Positions 11,093 through 24,600 are shown, counted from the first letter of the stretch. The stretch is 64,000 bases of DNA from Branchiostoma floridae (GCF_000003815.2 NC_049993.1:12902461-12966460), one strand, 5' to 3'. Numbers and translations: made by a program. The notes: a model not told the origin generated them from the letters alone.

Positions 11093-14000
11093 TCAGCTCT
11101 TCCTCTTGACCGGTAGGAAGTGTTGTTTGCCGACGTTGTTTATCCGAGCCGCGATGATGGTGACGGCGTGTTCCCGGATAAAGGTGTCCCAGGGAATCAC
11201 ACTGGTATAGAACAGAAGAATACATTATGTTGGAAAGATTTTCTATTAGCATGGGAGTTTATCTAGGTTGTAACGTTAACGTTACAGAATGTATTGAAAA
11301 AAAAATTGTAACTTTGTTCCAACACAGAAAGAGTGGAATTGAACTGGGTCCTCAGTTCGTCTGACCTGAGGAATGGTGGAAAATTTTGTCTAATGAATCT
11401 TTTGCGTGAATCAAGTTTTTTAAAAGTCCTTGACTCTGGGTTGAATTGCGAACAATTTACACACCGTGATTCATAGACATGAATTATCACTTTTAGATGG
11501 CAAAAGTCTAACTCGGATTCAGTGTTTGCGCTTCATTTATTTAGTCGCAGTTTGTCAACAACAGGAACAACAACAACAGTAACGAAAACAGTCGCATGTA
11601 CCATGATGACGTCAGCAGGTACTTGGAGTAATCTCCATCCGGGGACTCCAGGCTGCCATGGAAACAAAAAGGTCATGGTCAGGATTATACCATGGATGGA
11701 GGGGGGGTGTATACGGGCATGTCCTACTTTTGAAGTGGAAGTTCAATATTCAGTAGAAAAAGTTTGGGGATCATCTTATGTATCGTGATTCGTAATCGCT
11801 GCAACACTCTCTAGCATACAAAAGCGTTTACTTGCCCTGTCCTTGGTGCTGATTGGTCAATCCTGTCCTATTGCAAGACAAACAATCCATGGACATCCCA
11901 TCAAACTGCTTGTTTTGAATTATTTTATCTAAAAAGCATTATGTGTGTCACCCACCCGACACTATTCATCCACTCCTTCATGACCTTGACAGCCTCTTCA
12001 CGGTCAAGGACGCCATGATAGCTCATGTCGTTGGCCTTGAAGATGTCCCGGATGCGCTTGATCTCTCGTGGTGTCAACTGCTTCAAGACGTACGACTGGA
12101 AAAGAAGACAGCGAAGAATATATTTGAAGATAGGCATCTAAGATTCTATAAGATCTTAACTTAACCAAATATTCACTATTTCATTGGTGAAAATTTCGTT
12201 TATAAAATGACGTCATGACAATCTGACCTTTGGCTTCTTGTTGAGAAAATGGATGCTCTTTGCCGTAAGGAACTCCCACCAGTTAATGGCGCCGTCCCCG
12301 CTGATGTCGATGTTACCGAACTGTTGAAGAAATACGACATGAAGGTTGTCAAAGATCTAGACACTTCAGTCGATAGTTGTTGACTGGATGATCCTTTGGA
12401 TGAGCAAGTATGGGAGCGAGCGATCTTAAACTAATGATACCAAAATGCAGTATGAGGTATCTGACTCCTCCCCTCATCGCGGGCCAAAGTTTCCACTTTT
12501 GTAGGCGTGGCCTCTAACCGGCTGTTTGAGAATCGGCTTTACCTAGATAAAACATTTAGATAGGCGACTCTTTGACTGGCTGGTAGCTGGTTAGAGCCGA
12601 CAAAAGAAGCAACCTCAAACCCGTATAGCAGAGTCTCATCAAGGTACTCTTTATTCAAGCAGAGACTAACGGGGGAGATCGTCACCTTTTTCTTATATGC
12701 CGTGTATGACAGAACAAGAAAGCATGTTTCCCCCATCAATCTCTGCTTGGAGAGCATGTTGTAAGGCTTTGTAAAGGAGAATGACAAAACTTTTCCGTAC
12801 CAGTTCCCGCTCCTCCTCCTCTCTTTCTTTACTCATCTCGATTCCTTCCGACTCCAGACACAGGTCCTTCTGGAACTCTATGTACTCCTCAACTGTGATC
12901 TGGGTACCTGCGTAAAAATAATTATTATACACAGTTGTAGAAAACATTATTGATACTCATAGAATTGGTTTTGAAATGAGAAGAAAGTTAGGGATAAGAG
13001 ATGCAAGCTTACTTTGGTCCGAGTCGTATTCGTCGAACTTGTCCATCAGCATACTCGTTTCATACTCGTCTAAAAGTTGTCCTAGATTTTCCTATAAAAA
13101 CACAAAAAGAACAATATCATTGCAATAACCTTCTATGTAATCCTGCTAAGTATTGAGTGAGTGCATGAGAGAGGGGAGTGAAACAAAAAGAGAGGGGGCG
13201 AGAGAGACAGACAGACAGAGAGATAATGGGCTATTGTACATTATGGAATATGTTCTGAGACAGTCTGCGCCGGCAGTAGTCCAAAAAGTGCCATGATAAT
13301 GATCTTCATGATTGAGGGCGCTGAAAGGAAAAAGGAGAAGCAGACAGACAGACGGACGGACAGACAGGCAGGTAGACAGAAAGACAGACAGAAAAACAGA
13401 CAGGCAGGCAGACAGACAGACAAACAGACAGAAGACAGAAAAAAGACAGATAGATGGACAGAAAGACAGACAAAAAAAAACTGACAGACAGACAAACAGA
13501 GGGGGAGGAATTATTAGAATACAACATTTCAAGTCCTTACGCAGTCGGCGCATGTCCATCCGGCCTCCGTGTCCGCCCGTTTGGAGGCCTCCATGGCCTG
13601 CTCGTCCCCGCGGTACCTCCGCTCGAAACAGTTGGTGTGGCAGTTCCGCCCGCACACCCGGCACTGGATCTTAGCTGACCGCTCGAAGCCTTTACATATC
13701 GTACAGGTCACGTCTGTGGTGATCTGAAGAAAAGATCAAGACATACAATTTCACAGATCAAAGAAGATCAAAATTAATCTTTTGAGGTCGTTATTCTATG
13801 ATTTAAATGAATGTTGGTATCAGTAATTTTGTAGACTGTCTCTGAGCTTAGCCCCTGCTACAGTAGCCTGATTAAATCGCGCTTACAGCGGCCCGCCCAA
13901 CATCCACCCGGCCCCAGTTATAACAGCCTCGGAGATCGAAGTTTGTGTGACACTGACTTTTGCTTGTTTGTTTGTTTGTTTTGAGTAGCCGGTAAATAAA

Positions 14001-17000
14001 CACTACAGTAGAGACTCACTGGCCACTGTTGCAGCGTGTTTACCTTGCAAGGCATGCCCTCTGTTTGGCATAAGAAATAAACTAACGGTACATACGGTAT
14101 AGAGAACTAGGCCCTTATACTATAGTGTTTGTTTCGCATATACGAAACGTAATGCGGAACAACTGCACAACTGTGTTGCTCACGGCCTATAGAAACGGAG
14201 ATAAACTCTACACTGTCCTATGCATGAAAGGTTTCAAATAACTAACGTTGTATTTTACGTAACTGGCAGTTACGTAAAATACAACGTTAGTTATTTGAAA
14301 CCTGTAACTGGCTATCCAGAGAAAGATGTTGATGGACTGACTGTACCGCCAAACTCACCCGTGGTTCCTCGTCATACATGATGGTGTAGTACTCCTCGTC
14401 ACGTGGTACGTACGGTTTCCTCCTCTGACCAGACAGACTGAAGACTTTCCCGCCACCCACGGAGCTGAAAATACATGTGCACAACAAAATCACCACATGA
14501 CTGTATGAACATTTTGAGGCTTTGACGACAATTGCTGTATTGCAATGGCACGGTCACATTCGTTCTAGGCAGTCGCTGTGTTTCGTGCGATCATTTTTTG
14601 CTAGTGTGAAACAGTTTTTTATGCTGTCCGTGCAGTTCATACTGCAAGGTACAGCACAACCGATACAAAAAGCCTTTGTTGACCTGCTCGTCTACAAATA
14701 TAGAGTTATTTCTGGACAGAATAGGTCGAATAATTACGTCTGTCAAAATCTGATTATCGCTCCAATGCTCACGGTACTATTTGCTTAGCATTTGACGCGC
14801 TCAAGTCGAAGGTAAATAATCGCTCAAACATCACCGACGTACTTTCCTCTTGAACTTTTTTTGTGTGTACGAGTAGAAAGGTGGAACGAAGTACATGTAC
14901 TTATCATCTGGTTGGCGTTTTGAAAAGTCAAAGTCAAAGTCAGATGCCCTTGTTACACTACCATAGTGAAACTACCTAGCAAGCAACAGTCAAGCAAATT
15001 TCCGACACTTCAAACAAGATCATATCAGAGCAAGAAAAATTCATTCTTTTTTTGCCACAGAATTCTTTCCTGTGCATAACGTTAACTAGCAACACAGCGT
15101 ACACAGTACAGAAAGTAAACTACGCGACACAAAAGTGTATGAAGATTGGACACAGACTTTGACGTTTCTTATACCAAAGTTCATTACTTTGTATTCCGAC
15201 ATGTTGTATTTCTCTTGTAGCCACCCGTGTCTTGATTTGAGGCGTGAACAATTGATTCTGAAGGGCTGTTGACATTCCTCATTGAGATTTTGCCGACCCG
15301 TAACCCATCTGTCTCGCTGTAGGGTAACAGGACCCGTATTGTACCTCTTTCAACAGCGTTCTCCGGAATATTCAGCATTTAACAAGGTGTTACATAAAAT
15401 CACTTCACTCTAAACGTAACGCACGTCTGATCATTGTTGTGGACATATCAATGTATGAACGATAAAGTTCAATTGCAAATCTTAATTGTGCAAACTTTAG
15501 AATGAATTCTATTCTGTTCATGACAATTAGAAGCATACATAATGGATTGAATGTTATAGCTGATACTTCTATGTTAGATCTAGAATGAATACTGAATGAA
15601 TATGCAATTTTTTAAATCTCAAATTAAATATATCAGTGTCATTTTGTGGCCTGCTCTGTGGTTTACGTGTCTCCAAACAGAGGATGAACATAAAGAGGAT
15701 TAGCAATAGTGCGAAACGTAAAAACACAGCAAAGTTAAGACCACCACAAAATGCCTTCAAAACAAACCCAACCTTTACATCTGCTTGAAAATGACTAACC
15801 TGTAAGGTTGTCATACAATAAACAGCACGATAACATTTGTCGCAGGTGGTCGTACGACTCTGTAGTGTCGTAGAATTTTCGTGCAGGCTGCGACAGAAAC
15901 AGCCACCGCCGAGGCTTTAGATCTAGGACAGCTTTTTCTAAAGCAAGAATTTTGTACGACACCGGCACGAGTAACCCAAGAATGTCCTCGTGCATTTCCA
16001 ATCGTACGACCATCATACGACTAATGAGACCAGGCCCTAAGTCTGTATTGCCTTACCTTCCACAAGCCATGCTGGACGAAACAGTCGGAGACAAGACCTT
16101 GCCGTTATGTCCCGAACAAAAGTGTCTGTTCAACGACTTGGCAATTTCTCTACCCTTTTAGAAAGAGCACGGATCTTACGTCAAGACTCATTTTTCAATC
16201 AATTTGTCGCTGGATTATATAATTATTCATCCTATGTTATGTAACCATAGCTTTGGAGGGGAGACATTGCGCTTAATTTCCGTGAAAGCTAACGTAGCGT
16301 ATGTCTGTTTTACGTCATGTGTCGCCGCGTGGTCCCCCAGTCTTAGTCAGAGACACACGGATTTGGTTGGTGTACGTTTGTATTTCCTCTTTAAGATTAA
16401 ATGCGGGTGCTTGGATGGTTTTGTCGCGTGTTTTCATTGCGTCAGACCCGCGTACTTGTTTTGATGTTGGGTCGGAATTAATTGCAGCATTCATAATTGA
16501 TAAAGTAGCTCACCATACATTGATAGCTGGCCACCCTAAATCAACCGGCGCTGTTGTTGTCATGATTCTATCCCATTGCTCAATTTTCTTCTTAAAATGA
16601 CATTTCTTCTTCTTGTTTAAGCGACATATCGACTGTACTAGCCGTTAAAATGTATATGGTCTTTCGTATCGTACTTTGTTTGTGAGATGTACGATATTTT
16701 TCGGGACGTTTGCAAAAAAAATGATGACAACCTTTATCAGTGACGCACAGAAAATATCGCGGAGACATTTAAACTTTAAACAGGAAAAGGTTAAATCAAT
16801 TTTATCGTTTGGGAAGATTAAAAGAACATATTTGTTATGATGGCATTAATGTGTCGGATTGATTACAAAGATTGTTATCAGCAATCGACGACGATGTATA
16901 AGTTACAGGCAAAAATGTTGATGTTATTGTAACTAGATACAATATAAAAATACAATGGGGACATGTTCCACGTAATTGTAGTTGTTTCCAGTTGATCGTA

Positions 17001-18452
17001 TTTTTGTTGTTGTTGTTGTTGTATAAGTGGTTAACGTTAACTGTCATTTACCTGTCATTATCTGCCATCTGTTTCCTTTGAACTCAAGAGTATGTTAGGG
17101 ATGAAGTGGTGGAACATACGCGTAATGCTTTCCTTTGTACAAAATTCTACCTTATCACAGAAAGGTCAATTAGAGGTCTTTTCTGTCAGCGTTCTCATGT
17201 GAAAAATAGCCTCTCTCTGATTGACTAATTTTGGTAAGTCACGCTACTGCAACATATGACTCAACAACAGCAACACGCATGGTTATAACGCTAGTTCACC
17301 TTTACCCGCGAGGTAACCTATATAAAAACAGAGTATTTAGTGATATCAAGTCGACGGACGGCGGTTTCAAATTGCAATTATACTTTCAAAATGATGCAGC
17401 TTGAAATCACAAAGTAAACTTGATATCCCTTAATACTTTGTTTTTAAAAACAACGGATATATCTTATCCCGCATGCGCGCAGAAAAAGGTGAACTAGCGT
17501 TAACTCTTCTAACTCTTCACCATGCATGATGCTCGTGATACGTTATGTGCTTTCGGATCCATTCTACTCAAAATTCATTTCAGAGCCCTTAACTAATCAC
17601 TGGTCATTTTGGAATGTAAATAAGTCGTGAAACAAACTATAGACTATGTGTGACACAAATAGAAACTGAAGGCATTCTTGAGATTCATAGTCGTGTACGT
17701 GTCGTACAACATCCAGCTGCCTTGTTACTTACGGAAAAAAAGCTGTCTTAGATATTCTTGTCGGCGTTTGGTTCTGTCATTGCTTGAAAACTCTACGACC
17801 TCATACTCATAACAGTCGTACGACGGCATACGACGAATGTTGACACATCGTAATGCAGTTTTTTTTATCGTCATAACAAATATCAGTCTGAGAAACATTA
17901 GCGATAACATTTATATCACCGGCTGTGGGTGACAAATATTTTCTCATAATTAATTCATTCTGATTAACCTTCAAACACAGACCCTTGAACTCCAAGCCGA
18001 ATGGAACTCCTAGCTACTGTTTAAATCGTCGTGTGGCAACAAAATATCGGCGCCCTTTCTTGTCAAATGCGTTAGAGAAATGTCAAAACTTTGCGACAGA
18101 GCCTTCTGACATTGTGACAAATTGAGGCAAGTCAAGGGGCGAAACTTGTTGGTCTCTGCGACACCTCTGGCGCAAAATGAGAAGCGAATGATTACTAAAC
18201 AAGTACACCTTTTTAACAGCCGTTGTTGTGCTTCCCTACTACTACTCACCTCTTGTTGAAAGCGTTGTTAGCTCCTTCCACGCTATTTCGTCTCCTCACG
18301 GACCATGTTGTAAAGGCACACACGCGAACCTCTGGCACAGGTAGTCCGGATTTGTCGGGCGGCTTCAAGGCGTGAGCCATGCGGGTAAAACGCACGACTC
18401 TCTGCCACTTTTCCAGAGACGGGCGGTCGGAGTTAGGATGATGAGAGGCCAT
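11093..18452 (-). CDS. PHF24: PHF24-like PHD finger / EF-hand protein, copy A
   Basis: Nine exons join in frame to 356 aa: 18452-18250, 14464-14359, 13723-13541, 13091-13013, 12907-12801, 12320-12228, 12095-11956, 11652-11602 and 11201-11093. The start is the first in-frame ATG with a strong context (GACGCCATGG). A PHD-type Cys4-His-Cys3 finger spans aa 110-164 (C110-x2-C113, C124-x2-C127, H132-x2-C135, C161-x2-C164) and ends GWTCADC, as in human PHF24 (GWSCHYC). A canonical EF-hand loop DISGDGAINWWE follows in the exon at 12228-12320, then LTPREIKRIRDIFKA, DGDYSKYLL and a C-terminal WDTFIREHAV block that matches the PHF24 tail. The basic N-terminal 67 aa (exon 1) do not resemble the vertebrate N-terminus, so that exon is less certain. 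Donors after the acidic exon (GTACGG), the EF-hand exon (GTCAGA) and the 51-bp exon (GTACAT) are off consensus but keep the frame shared with copy B. Confidence 0.8.
13337..13500. repeat. Imperfect (AGAC)n microsatellite
   Basis: About 160 bp is dominated by AGAC with AGGC, AAAC and GGAC variants, in the copy A intron just 3' of the zinc-finger exon (13541). It creates long but meaningless open frames on both strands (Thr/Asp/Arg/Gln-rich one way, Cys/Leu/Ser/Val-rich the other). Confidence 0.9.
14229..14303. repeat. Perfect 75-bp palindrome (37-bp arms, 1-nt centre)
   Basis: Arms 14229-14265 and 14267-14303 are exact reverse complements around a single G at 14266. The nine bases around the centre, 'gtaactggc', recur directly after the right arm. 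The palindrome lies in the intron between copy A exons 2 and 3, 55 bp from exon 2. Confidence 0.97.
17286..17502. mobile_element. Foldback MITE, family 1, first copy
   Basis: A 217-bp element begins 'taacgctagttcaccttt' and ends in its reverse complement. The arms continue imperfectly inwards (ATCCGTTGTTTTTAAAA-type sequence, GGGATATCAAG). A second copy with the same ends lies at 25155-25375. No coding sequence is present, so it would be a non-autonomous element. It sits in intron 1 of PHF24-like copy A. Confidence 0.8.
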
Positions 18453-20510
18453 GGCGTCCGTTCGCAGACGATCGACTAACACCACAACGAAGCCCCAGAC
18501 TCACAAATGCTGACAGAAACGTAGGAGGTCTTGAGTGGATAATTTTCAACTGAATGACACCATACACTGAGACACCTGTACATAAGGGGCTTTGCTTGCC
18601 GCGACTATTGTCAAGTGGACTCTCTCCCACGGCAATTTGCAACTTCCGCACACGTTGACATGGCCTGAACGCTCTGTGGAGAACACTGCCAAAAAAAAAC
18701 TCTCGTGCTATTGATCGATTCAAAACCGCAACAAACGGGCTGGCGTACTTCAAGAGTTTGGCTGACGTCCTATGGTTTACACCTAACACAGGCACACTTG
18801 CATAGGCTGTGCCCACTTCTTACTGACTCGCCACATGTACAAAGGCTTTCTACACAAACTACGACTACGTAACTGTCACGCACGAAAACATGACAACAAG
18901 CACATTCTCCAAACCCAATTGTAAACTTGTTAATAGTTTATTGACAGGCGTTTGTTAGAGGAATAAAGAATCCTGATATCTCTGAAGAGGGGTGTGTTTT
19001 GCTGTATTGTCCTCCATTATGCTGAGTACAGAGCAGTGTTTAAATGGTATATAAATCTTTATTCAGAAAGGGTGACACTGTAAATGTTTTATTAATCCAC
19101 GCAGCAAGCGCAGACTGACGCCGACATGTTATTTTATTAAGAGCCGTCTGAGGGTATCAATCTAACGTATTTGAAGCATGGTTTGAAAGCGCATTGTGCG
19201 ATGAATGGGTGACAAAGGACATTCCACGCGCACACTGCAGCTGTATCCAACGTGATGTTGACCTATAGATATATAGGCCCTCTGTAACCTTGGGGTGGGG
19301 ATGTGTGGGTGGGGGGAATAGTACCGCTCTTGTTCCCATCAACGGTAGAACCGCAGTTGCAGTAGGACAATGTTATATGGAAAGGGGGGGGGGCTTCTTA
19401 TCTCAATCAGATGTATATGCTCCGTCTCTTTTCCGATCGTGACCATACCTGTTTATATCTTTTTATGACGTGTACATGTCGTAATCAATTTGTTTGTTTA
19501 TTCATGAGCTAGCACGCCCTCTATCATTAACTTTTTGTGCCTATAGATACACCTGAAATACAAAAGCTTCCAATTCTGAACGTTAGAATAATCAAGGAGG
19601 TTACCCTCCTTGGTACAGTACACGTATGACAAAACCTACTGTATGCATGCCTTGCCCAGAGTACTAGTACTACTAGTAGTACACACCTTGTCTGTCCAGA
19701 AGCGCCCCCTAACGCCCAGCCTGAATTTGCATTCGCTCCAGCTTCCTTGAACGCCTTAACCGATGTCAGCATCTTGGGCGCAGCTAGGGCCTTTCTTTCC
19801 ACTCTGGTCTTCCTAGACAGCGGCACTCCCATGATGTTCTGTTGTTTCCTCCCCAAACACACCACTTCACCGCAACACCTGTTTTGTCTTGGATTTGTAC
19901 TGTGTCACAATCGTGACATCTGTAAAATCATCCTACAGGAAATTCCATTCTGACGACACCATATTGAAAAATTTCTTCGTAACGATCTTTGTAATTCTAG
20001 AACGTAATCATGTTTACGGTACGACTAAGGTAAGAAGACGATACGAGGCTGTTTTCTTGTCGTCCGTGCCCAACAATCTTAAAGATGTTACAACAAGACG
20101 TACTAGGGAACAGGAATAACCAAGTACATGTGTTTAACCAAGTACTACCGTCCGTATTCTGTCTGTTTCTCAAAGTTCTCTAAGTGTTCAGCTGTACATC
20201 TTTCAAAGTCACTCTTAGCTTGCTTACTAGTATTTGTAGAACGCCACCCAACACTTGCTAAAACACATGTCTGTTTATACTTGTTCAATGATACTGTGAT
20301 TGACAACTGTCCTTTTATTTGTGAATGGTAGTGATACCCTGTATCTAAATTTAGGTCACATACAGCAAGTAGAATCCTTGTAACGTAACTGAAAAGAACA
20401 AAATTTGTACAATGCAAAGGATGTTTGTTTAATTCTTTTTTTTCCTGTCATCTTTTCATACATTGTCTTGCTCGGTCATTTTGTATTTCCTTTAAGTTCT
20501 ATAAACTTCA
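18453..20510. other. Upstream region of PHF24-like copy A
   Basis: This intergenic sequence holds no convincing exon. The 5' end of copy A and any promoter would lie just above 18452, but no TATA box or clear initiator was seen. A G11 tract is at 19384-19394, and a short palindromic cluster of 'actagtac' type lies at about 19660-19685. Confidence 0.4.
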
Positions 20511-20514
20511 ACGG

Positions 20515-20808
20515 CCACTTATAAAAACCTCAATCTGGCTGTCTGTAAAATTCTACAGCCACTTATAAAAACCTCAATCTGGCTGTCTGTAAAATTCTAC
20601 AGCCACTTATAAAAACCTCAAGCTGGCTGTCTGTAAAATTCTACAGCCACTTATAAAAACCTCAAGCTGGCTGTCTGTAAAATTCTACAGCCACTTATAA
20701 AAACCTCAAGCTGGCTGTCTGTAAAATTCTACAGCCACTTATAAAAACCTCAAGCTGGCTGTCTGTAAAATTCTACAGCCACTTATAAAAACCTCAAGCT
20801 GGCTGTGA
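20515..20808. repeat. 44-bp minisatellite, 6.7 copies
   Basis: Units start at 20515, 20559, 20603, 20647, 20691, 20735 and 20779, the last one partial. Each begins 'ccacttataaaaacctcaa' and includes 'ctggctgtctgtaaaattct'. Units 1-2 read CAATCTGG while units 3-7 read CAAGCTGG, and there is almost no other variation. It lies between PHF24-like copy A and the TRIM gene. Confidence 0.97.
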
Positions 20809-21612
20809 AATTTATCTTCCATCATTTTCTCATAACGCTTCTCATGATCACCCTACCTGGTTTGTCTGGAAGATACTATTTTCAATCTTGTATCTACACA
20901 AAGAACTTATTTCTAGCATCACCACCAACAACTAGGTATGGTCAGTGGTCACTATCGTGTAACATGTATCTGTGTCTATACAATGTATACGAAACCTTTC
21001 CTTTGGCGTATATCATAATGCGTCCACATTATGATAGTATTAATACAAGTTCTAGAACTGCATTTCTCTGTATTTGGATAACATAGGGTTACTGTTACCA
21101 TGACCACATCAGAAGGGAATTGTTTGTAGAATCTATCGTTGATCCAGAACACGGTCCTTCATTGAACGTGCTTCAGACACTGAGGTCATCTAGACATACT
21201 TTGTTTCCTTGCTAAGCACAATTTTTACTTATATCTATGTGTGGAATTTTGTAACTTTGTCATTTGTCCTAGTTTTGTACTTCACTTGTCAATGACGAAT
21301 GTTTATATGAATGAACATCTTCTTTTCGAATTGTTACTAGTTGACATACAATTCAATTAATACTAATACTAGATTTACATGTATGTTGGACTCTGGCTGA
21401 AATGTGCTGTCTAGCGACTACTATCTGAACTGCAGTGTAGTACAGCAAATGTACGTACATGACGTGAACTAGTAAAGAAGTAGATCAAGAAATACAAGAC
21501 CAACATATATCCATACGTCTTTACGACGCATTACGTACGTTACATGCAGTGTCAATGTTTACGAACATGTTCTTATCGTTCCTTATAATTGTTAGTAAGA
21601 CTAACTTTTGCC
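20809..21612. other. 3' flank of the TRIM-NHL gene
   Basis: This AT-rich sequence after the TRIM stop codon (minus strand) has no coding signal. No clear polyadenylation hexamer was found on the minus strand close to the stop. Confidence 0.4.
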
Positions 21613-24600
21613 TTACATGTATCGGTACTTTTTGACACAGTGGTTGTACGTGTCCGCTACAAAGACGTGCCCGTCGTCTGTGGCTGCCACGCCGTGAGGA
21701 ATGTTCAGCCGGCGTTCCGCGCTACTTATCACCGACAACACCTTCCCGTCATCCCGGAACACCTGGACCCGGTGGTTGTCCGTGTCCACCACAATGATCT
21801 GACCGTCCCTGTCTACTGCCACTCCGGCCGGACACGAAAACTGACCCAACTTGTGTCCGTACGAGCCGAACTTTCGCTTGAAGTTCCCGAAGAAGTCGAA
21901 TACTTGAACGCGGTGGTTGGACATCTCGGCGACTATGATGTCGTCATTTTGGTTGGTGGCCACGAAGTACGGCTGTTCGAACTGACCATCGCCGGTCCCT
22001 CTCTCTCCGACCGTCCGGACAAGCGTCCCGTCCGGAGCGAGTACAAAGACGCGGTGAGCCTTCGCGTCGGCCACGACTATCCACCCGTCCTGTCGCACAG
22101 CTACCCCGTACGGCTGCCGGAAATGTTCGCAACGAAACCGCTGGAGAAGTTTCCCCTCCGCAGAAAATATCATCACGGTATTCTGTTCCCACTCAACAAC
22201 CACGACGTCACCTAGCGGACTAACACCTACACCTGTAGCGTGTGAAGACAGCGTCGGAAACGCACGCAGAAACTTTCCAAGGGGGTCAAAAATCTGAATC
22301 CTCGCGTTGGTTGAATCCGCGACCACGACTTGACCTGATTTGTCTATGGCGATCCCGATTGGTTCTTTAAAGCGACCAATCCTCGTTCCTTTCTTCCCAA
22401 ACTGTAGGACGGGATTGTTGCTCTTGACATTGGTGACGTAAGGGCTATCTCTGATGGGGTACCCGTTGATACAGGCCACCACGCAATGCTCGCCGGATAC
22501 CCGTGGTTTCCACTTTACGTCCCAAGTACCATCAGAATTTGTCTCTATGTTCGCCTCTTGTATACTACCAGAAGGTTCTTTAATCTCAACTTCTATGTTC
22601 TCATTATCTATGTGACACTTTTGGTCGTGTTCGTCCCGTGGCTGTAGTTGGATCGTTGTCAAAAACCCCTCCGTAACTTCCTGGATGGAGAGTGTTGAGT
22701 TTGAGGGTGAACAGGGCGCTGATTGGATGTAGCCAACTTCGAGATCTTGTAACGTTTGCAGACAAGTCTTATCCGCCCTATACACGATTAAAGTATTCGT
22801 TGGAGGATTGAAACCAACTTTTCGTGATAGAATTTGTGTAAGGTTCCTCTGTATTTGTTTCTGTAAAGGTACAAGTTCAGCATCACTAGTGTGAGACAAG
22901 GCTTGCTCGCAAAACTTTACCTCAGACTCCATGTTTGCTAAAAAGTCGTCCAACTCACGGGACTGTTGAGTCAAGGTCGCCATTTTGTCTGCGCTGACAC
23001 GTCGAACCTCGTGCAAAAGGTCCGTTTTCTTCTCTTCCAACAGTGCAGTTAGTTCATCAAACAAATCTTTGATATCCTCCTCGGCTCTTTCTTTCTCAAG
23101 TCTAAGAGCATCTTGTTCCGATTTGACCTTGTCACTAGCTCTTACAGTCTCCGACGTCAAGTCCCGAACATTGTTCATCAGCTCACGAAGGCTGCTTCGG
23201 TGCCTTTCGGCAATCTTCGTCAGCTCACACGGGTCATGGTCGGGCCCCGGGCGATGGTCGAACTGGGTGCAGCGCAGACATAGGAGAGCCTCACATGTGT
23301 TACAATAGGCCGTCACTACTTGGTCTTTATGTGTGGGACATGGCGTGGCATCGCGAAGTTTAACCCCCTTATGGTACAGCTCTAGATCTTCAACCCCAGG
23401 AACGTCGTGAGAGTTTCTTAAGGACATGCTAGAATAATGTACAATCCTTACAGAGAAGCAACGAATGGTCACGGCCTGAAAAATGCTTCCTGATACGTTC
23501 TCGTCTGACAGTCTTGTGTCTTAGACCCTTTACCGTATGGTTGACTCGATCAGTCCTTTCACATAGAAGTTGTCGGGCAGACACTTCACTGTACCCGACG
23601 GGAGAGCAACTGCGGCACGGACACTGGAAAAAGCAATCTTAAATACACCCCACCGTACGGTAGACTAGAGCAGGCACTTCAGGTACAAGTTGTCGGGTAG
23701 ACTGTCAACACCGCCCGACGAGAGAGCGTCGACGACACGGCAAGTCCGAACGGCACCTGAAATCGCGACTAGACCGACGAGATTTCCTCACACACTCCGT
23801 CGTATAAGATCTATAAAGACACGGAAGAATCTTGGGCTTTTGGTAGCGCTCAAGACACAACACACACTTGAGGAAGTTATGGTGAACTCTAGTTGGTTTT
23901 CCCTTCCACTATTTTCCTCCTTATATCGTTATTCATGGTTACAACTTGAGGTGTGTCAACGCAACGCCTTTCTAATACCAGTACGTGACAGTTGTTTAGC
24001 CTTGGGGCAAAGGGGCAAATGGCGAATAATATGTAAATGGAGGACACGTGCGGGATATGGTATCATTAGAAATATGGTAAATGTAGTATTCACACAAAAT
24101 TTCCTACGATGCACACGATCTGTGGGAAAAAGTCCACGCGAACCGTCTAGAAACCAAAAATTGTAGCATTATTTATCACCCCCCTCCCAGGGTCTCTCAG
24201 ACCCAGTGACCCCACGCTCGTGATGAATCACAGGTAAGATAGCTTTGATTAAAGAGTCAACCACGCGGAAAGACAATGGAACAAATCAAGTGTACAGAAT
24301 GAAGGCGTGTAATGGGTGTTCTATGAGTTCATGATGTCATTTCCGATCTCCTCAAGTAAGCATTCTACAAATATTATAATTATGAATCATGTGTTTCAGA
24401 CTTTATGAAATTGACAACATAGCTTATATAGCGGTTACCTATTTGTTGAACATATGAAACAGCAAAATCACGTGCAAAGTCTCTTTTATTCAAACCTTGA
24501 AGGAAAGTACACTCAGTGGTGCCATACTCGAGCGATACGCTTATATTAGCGGCACAATTGGATAGAATTTACAACATATACAAAAAGATATATATAGAGA

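Noticed and set aside
13146-13674. Long open frames on both strands rich in Cys/Leu/Ser/Val or Asp/Arg/Gln/Thr
   Set aside because: They are translations of the (AGAC)n microsatellite with no start context, splice sites or homology.
14229-14303. miRNA precursor at the perfect palindrome
   Set aside because: A 1-nt loop and perfect 37-bp arms do not fit a normal pre-miRNA.
20515-20808. Regular repeats that might suggest a CRISPR array
   Set aside because: Units are contiguous with no unique spacers, in a eukaryotic region with no cas genes; it is a minisatellite.
21589-22215. 208-aa plus-strand frame
   Set aside because: It is the antisense shadow of the NHL-repeat coding sequence of the TRIM gene.
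23690-24166. 158-aa plus-strand frame in the TRIM intron
   Set aside because: No domain, weak context, and it starts inside the diverged tandem duplication; treated as chance.
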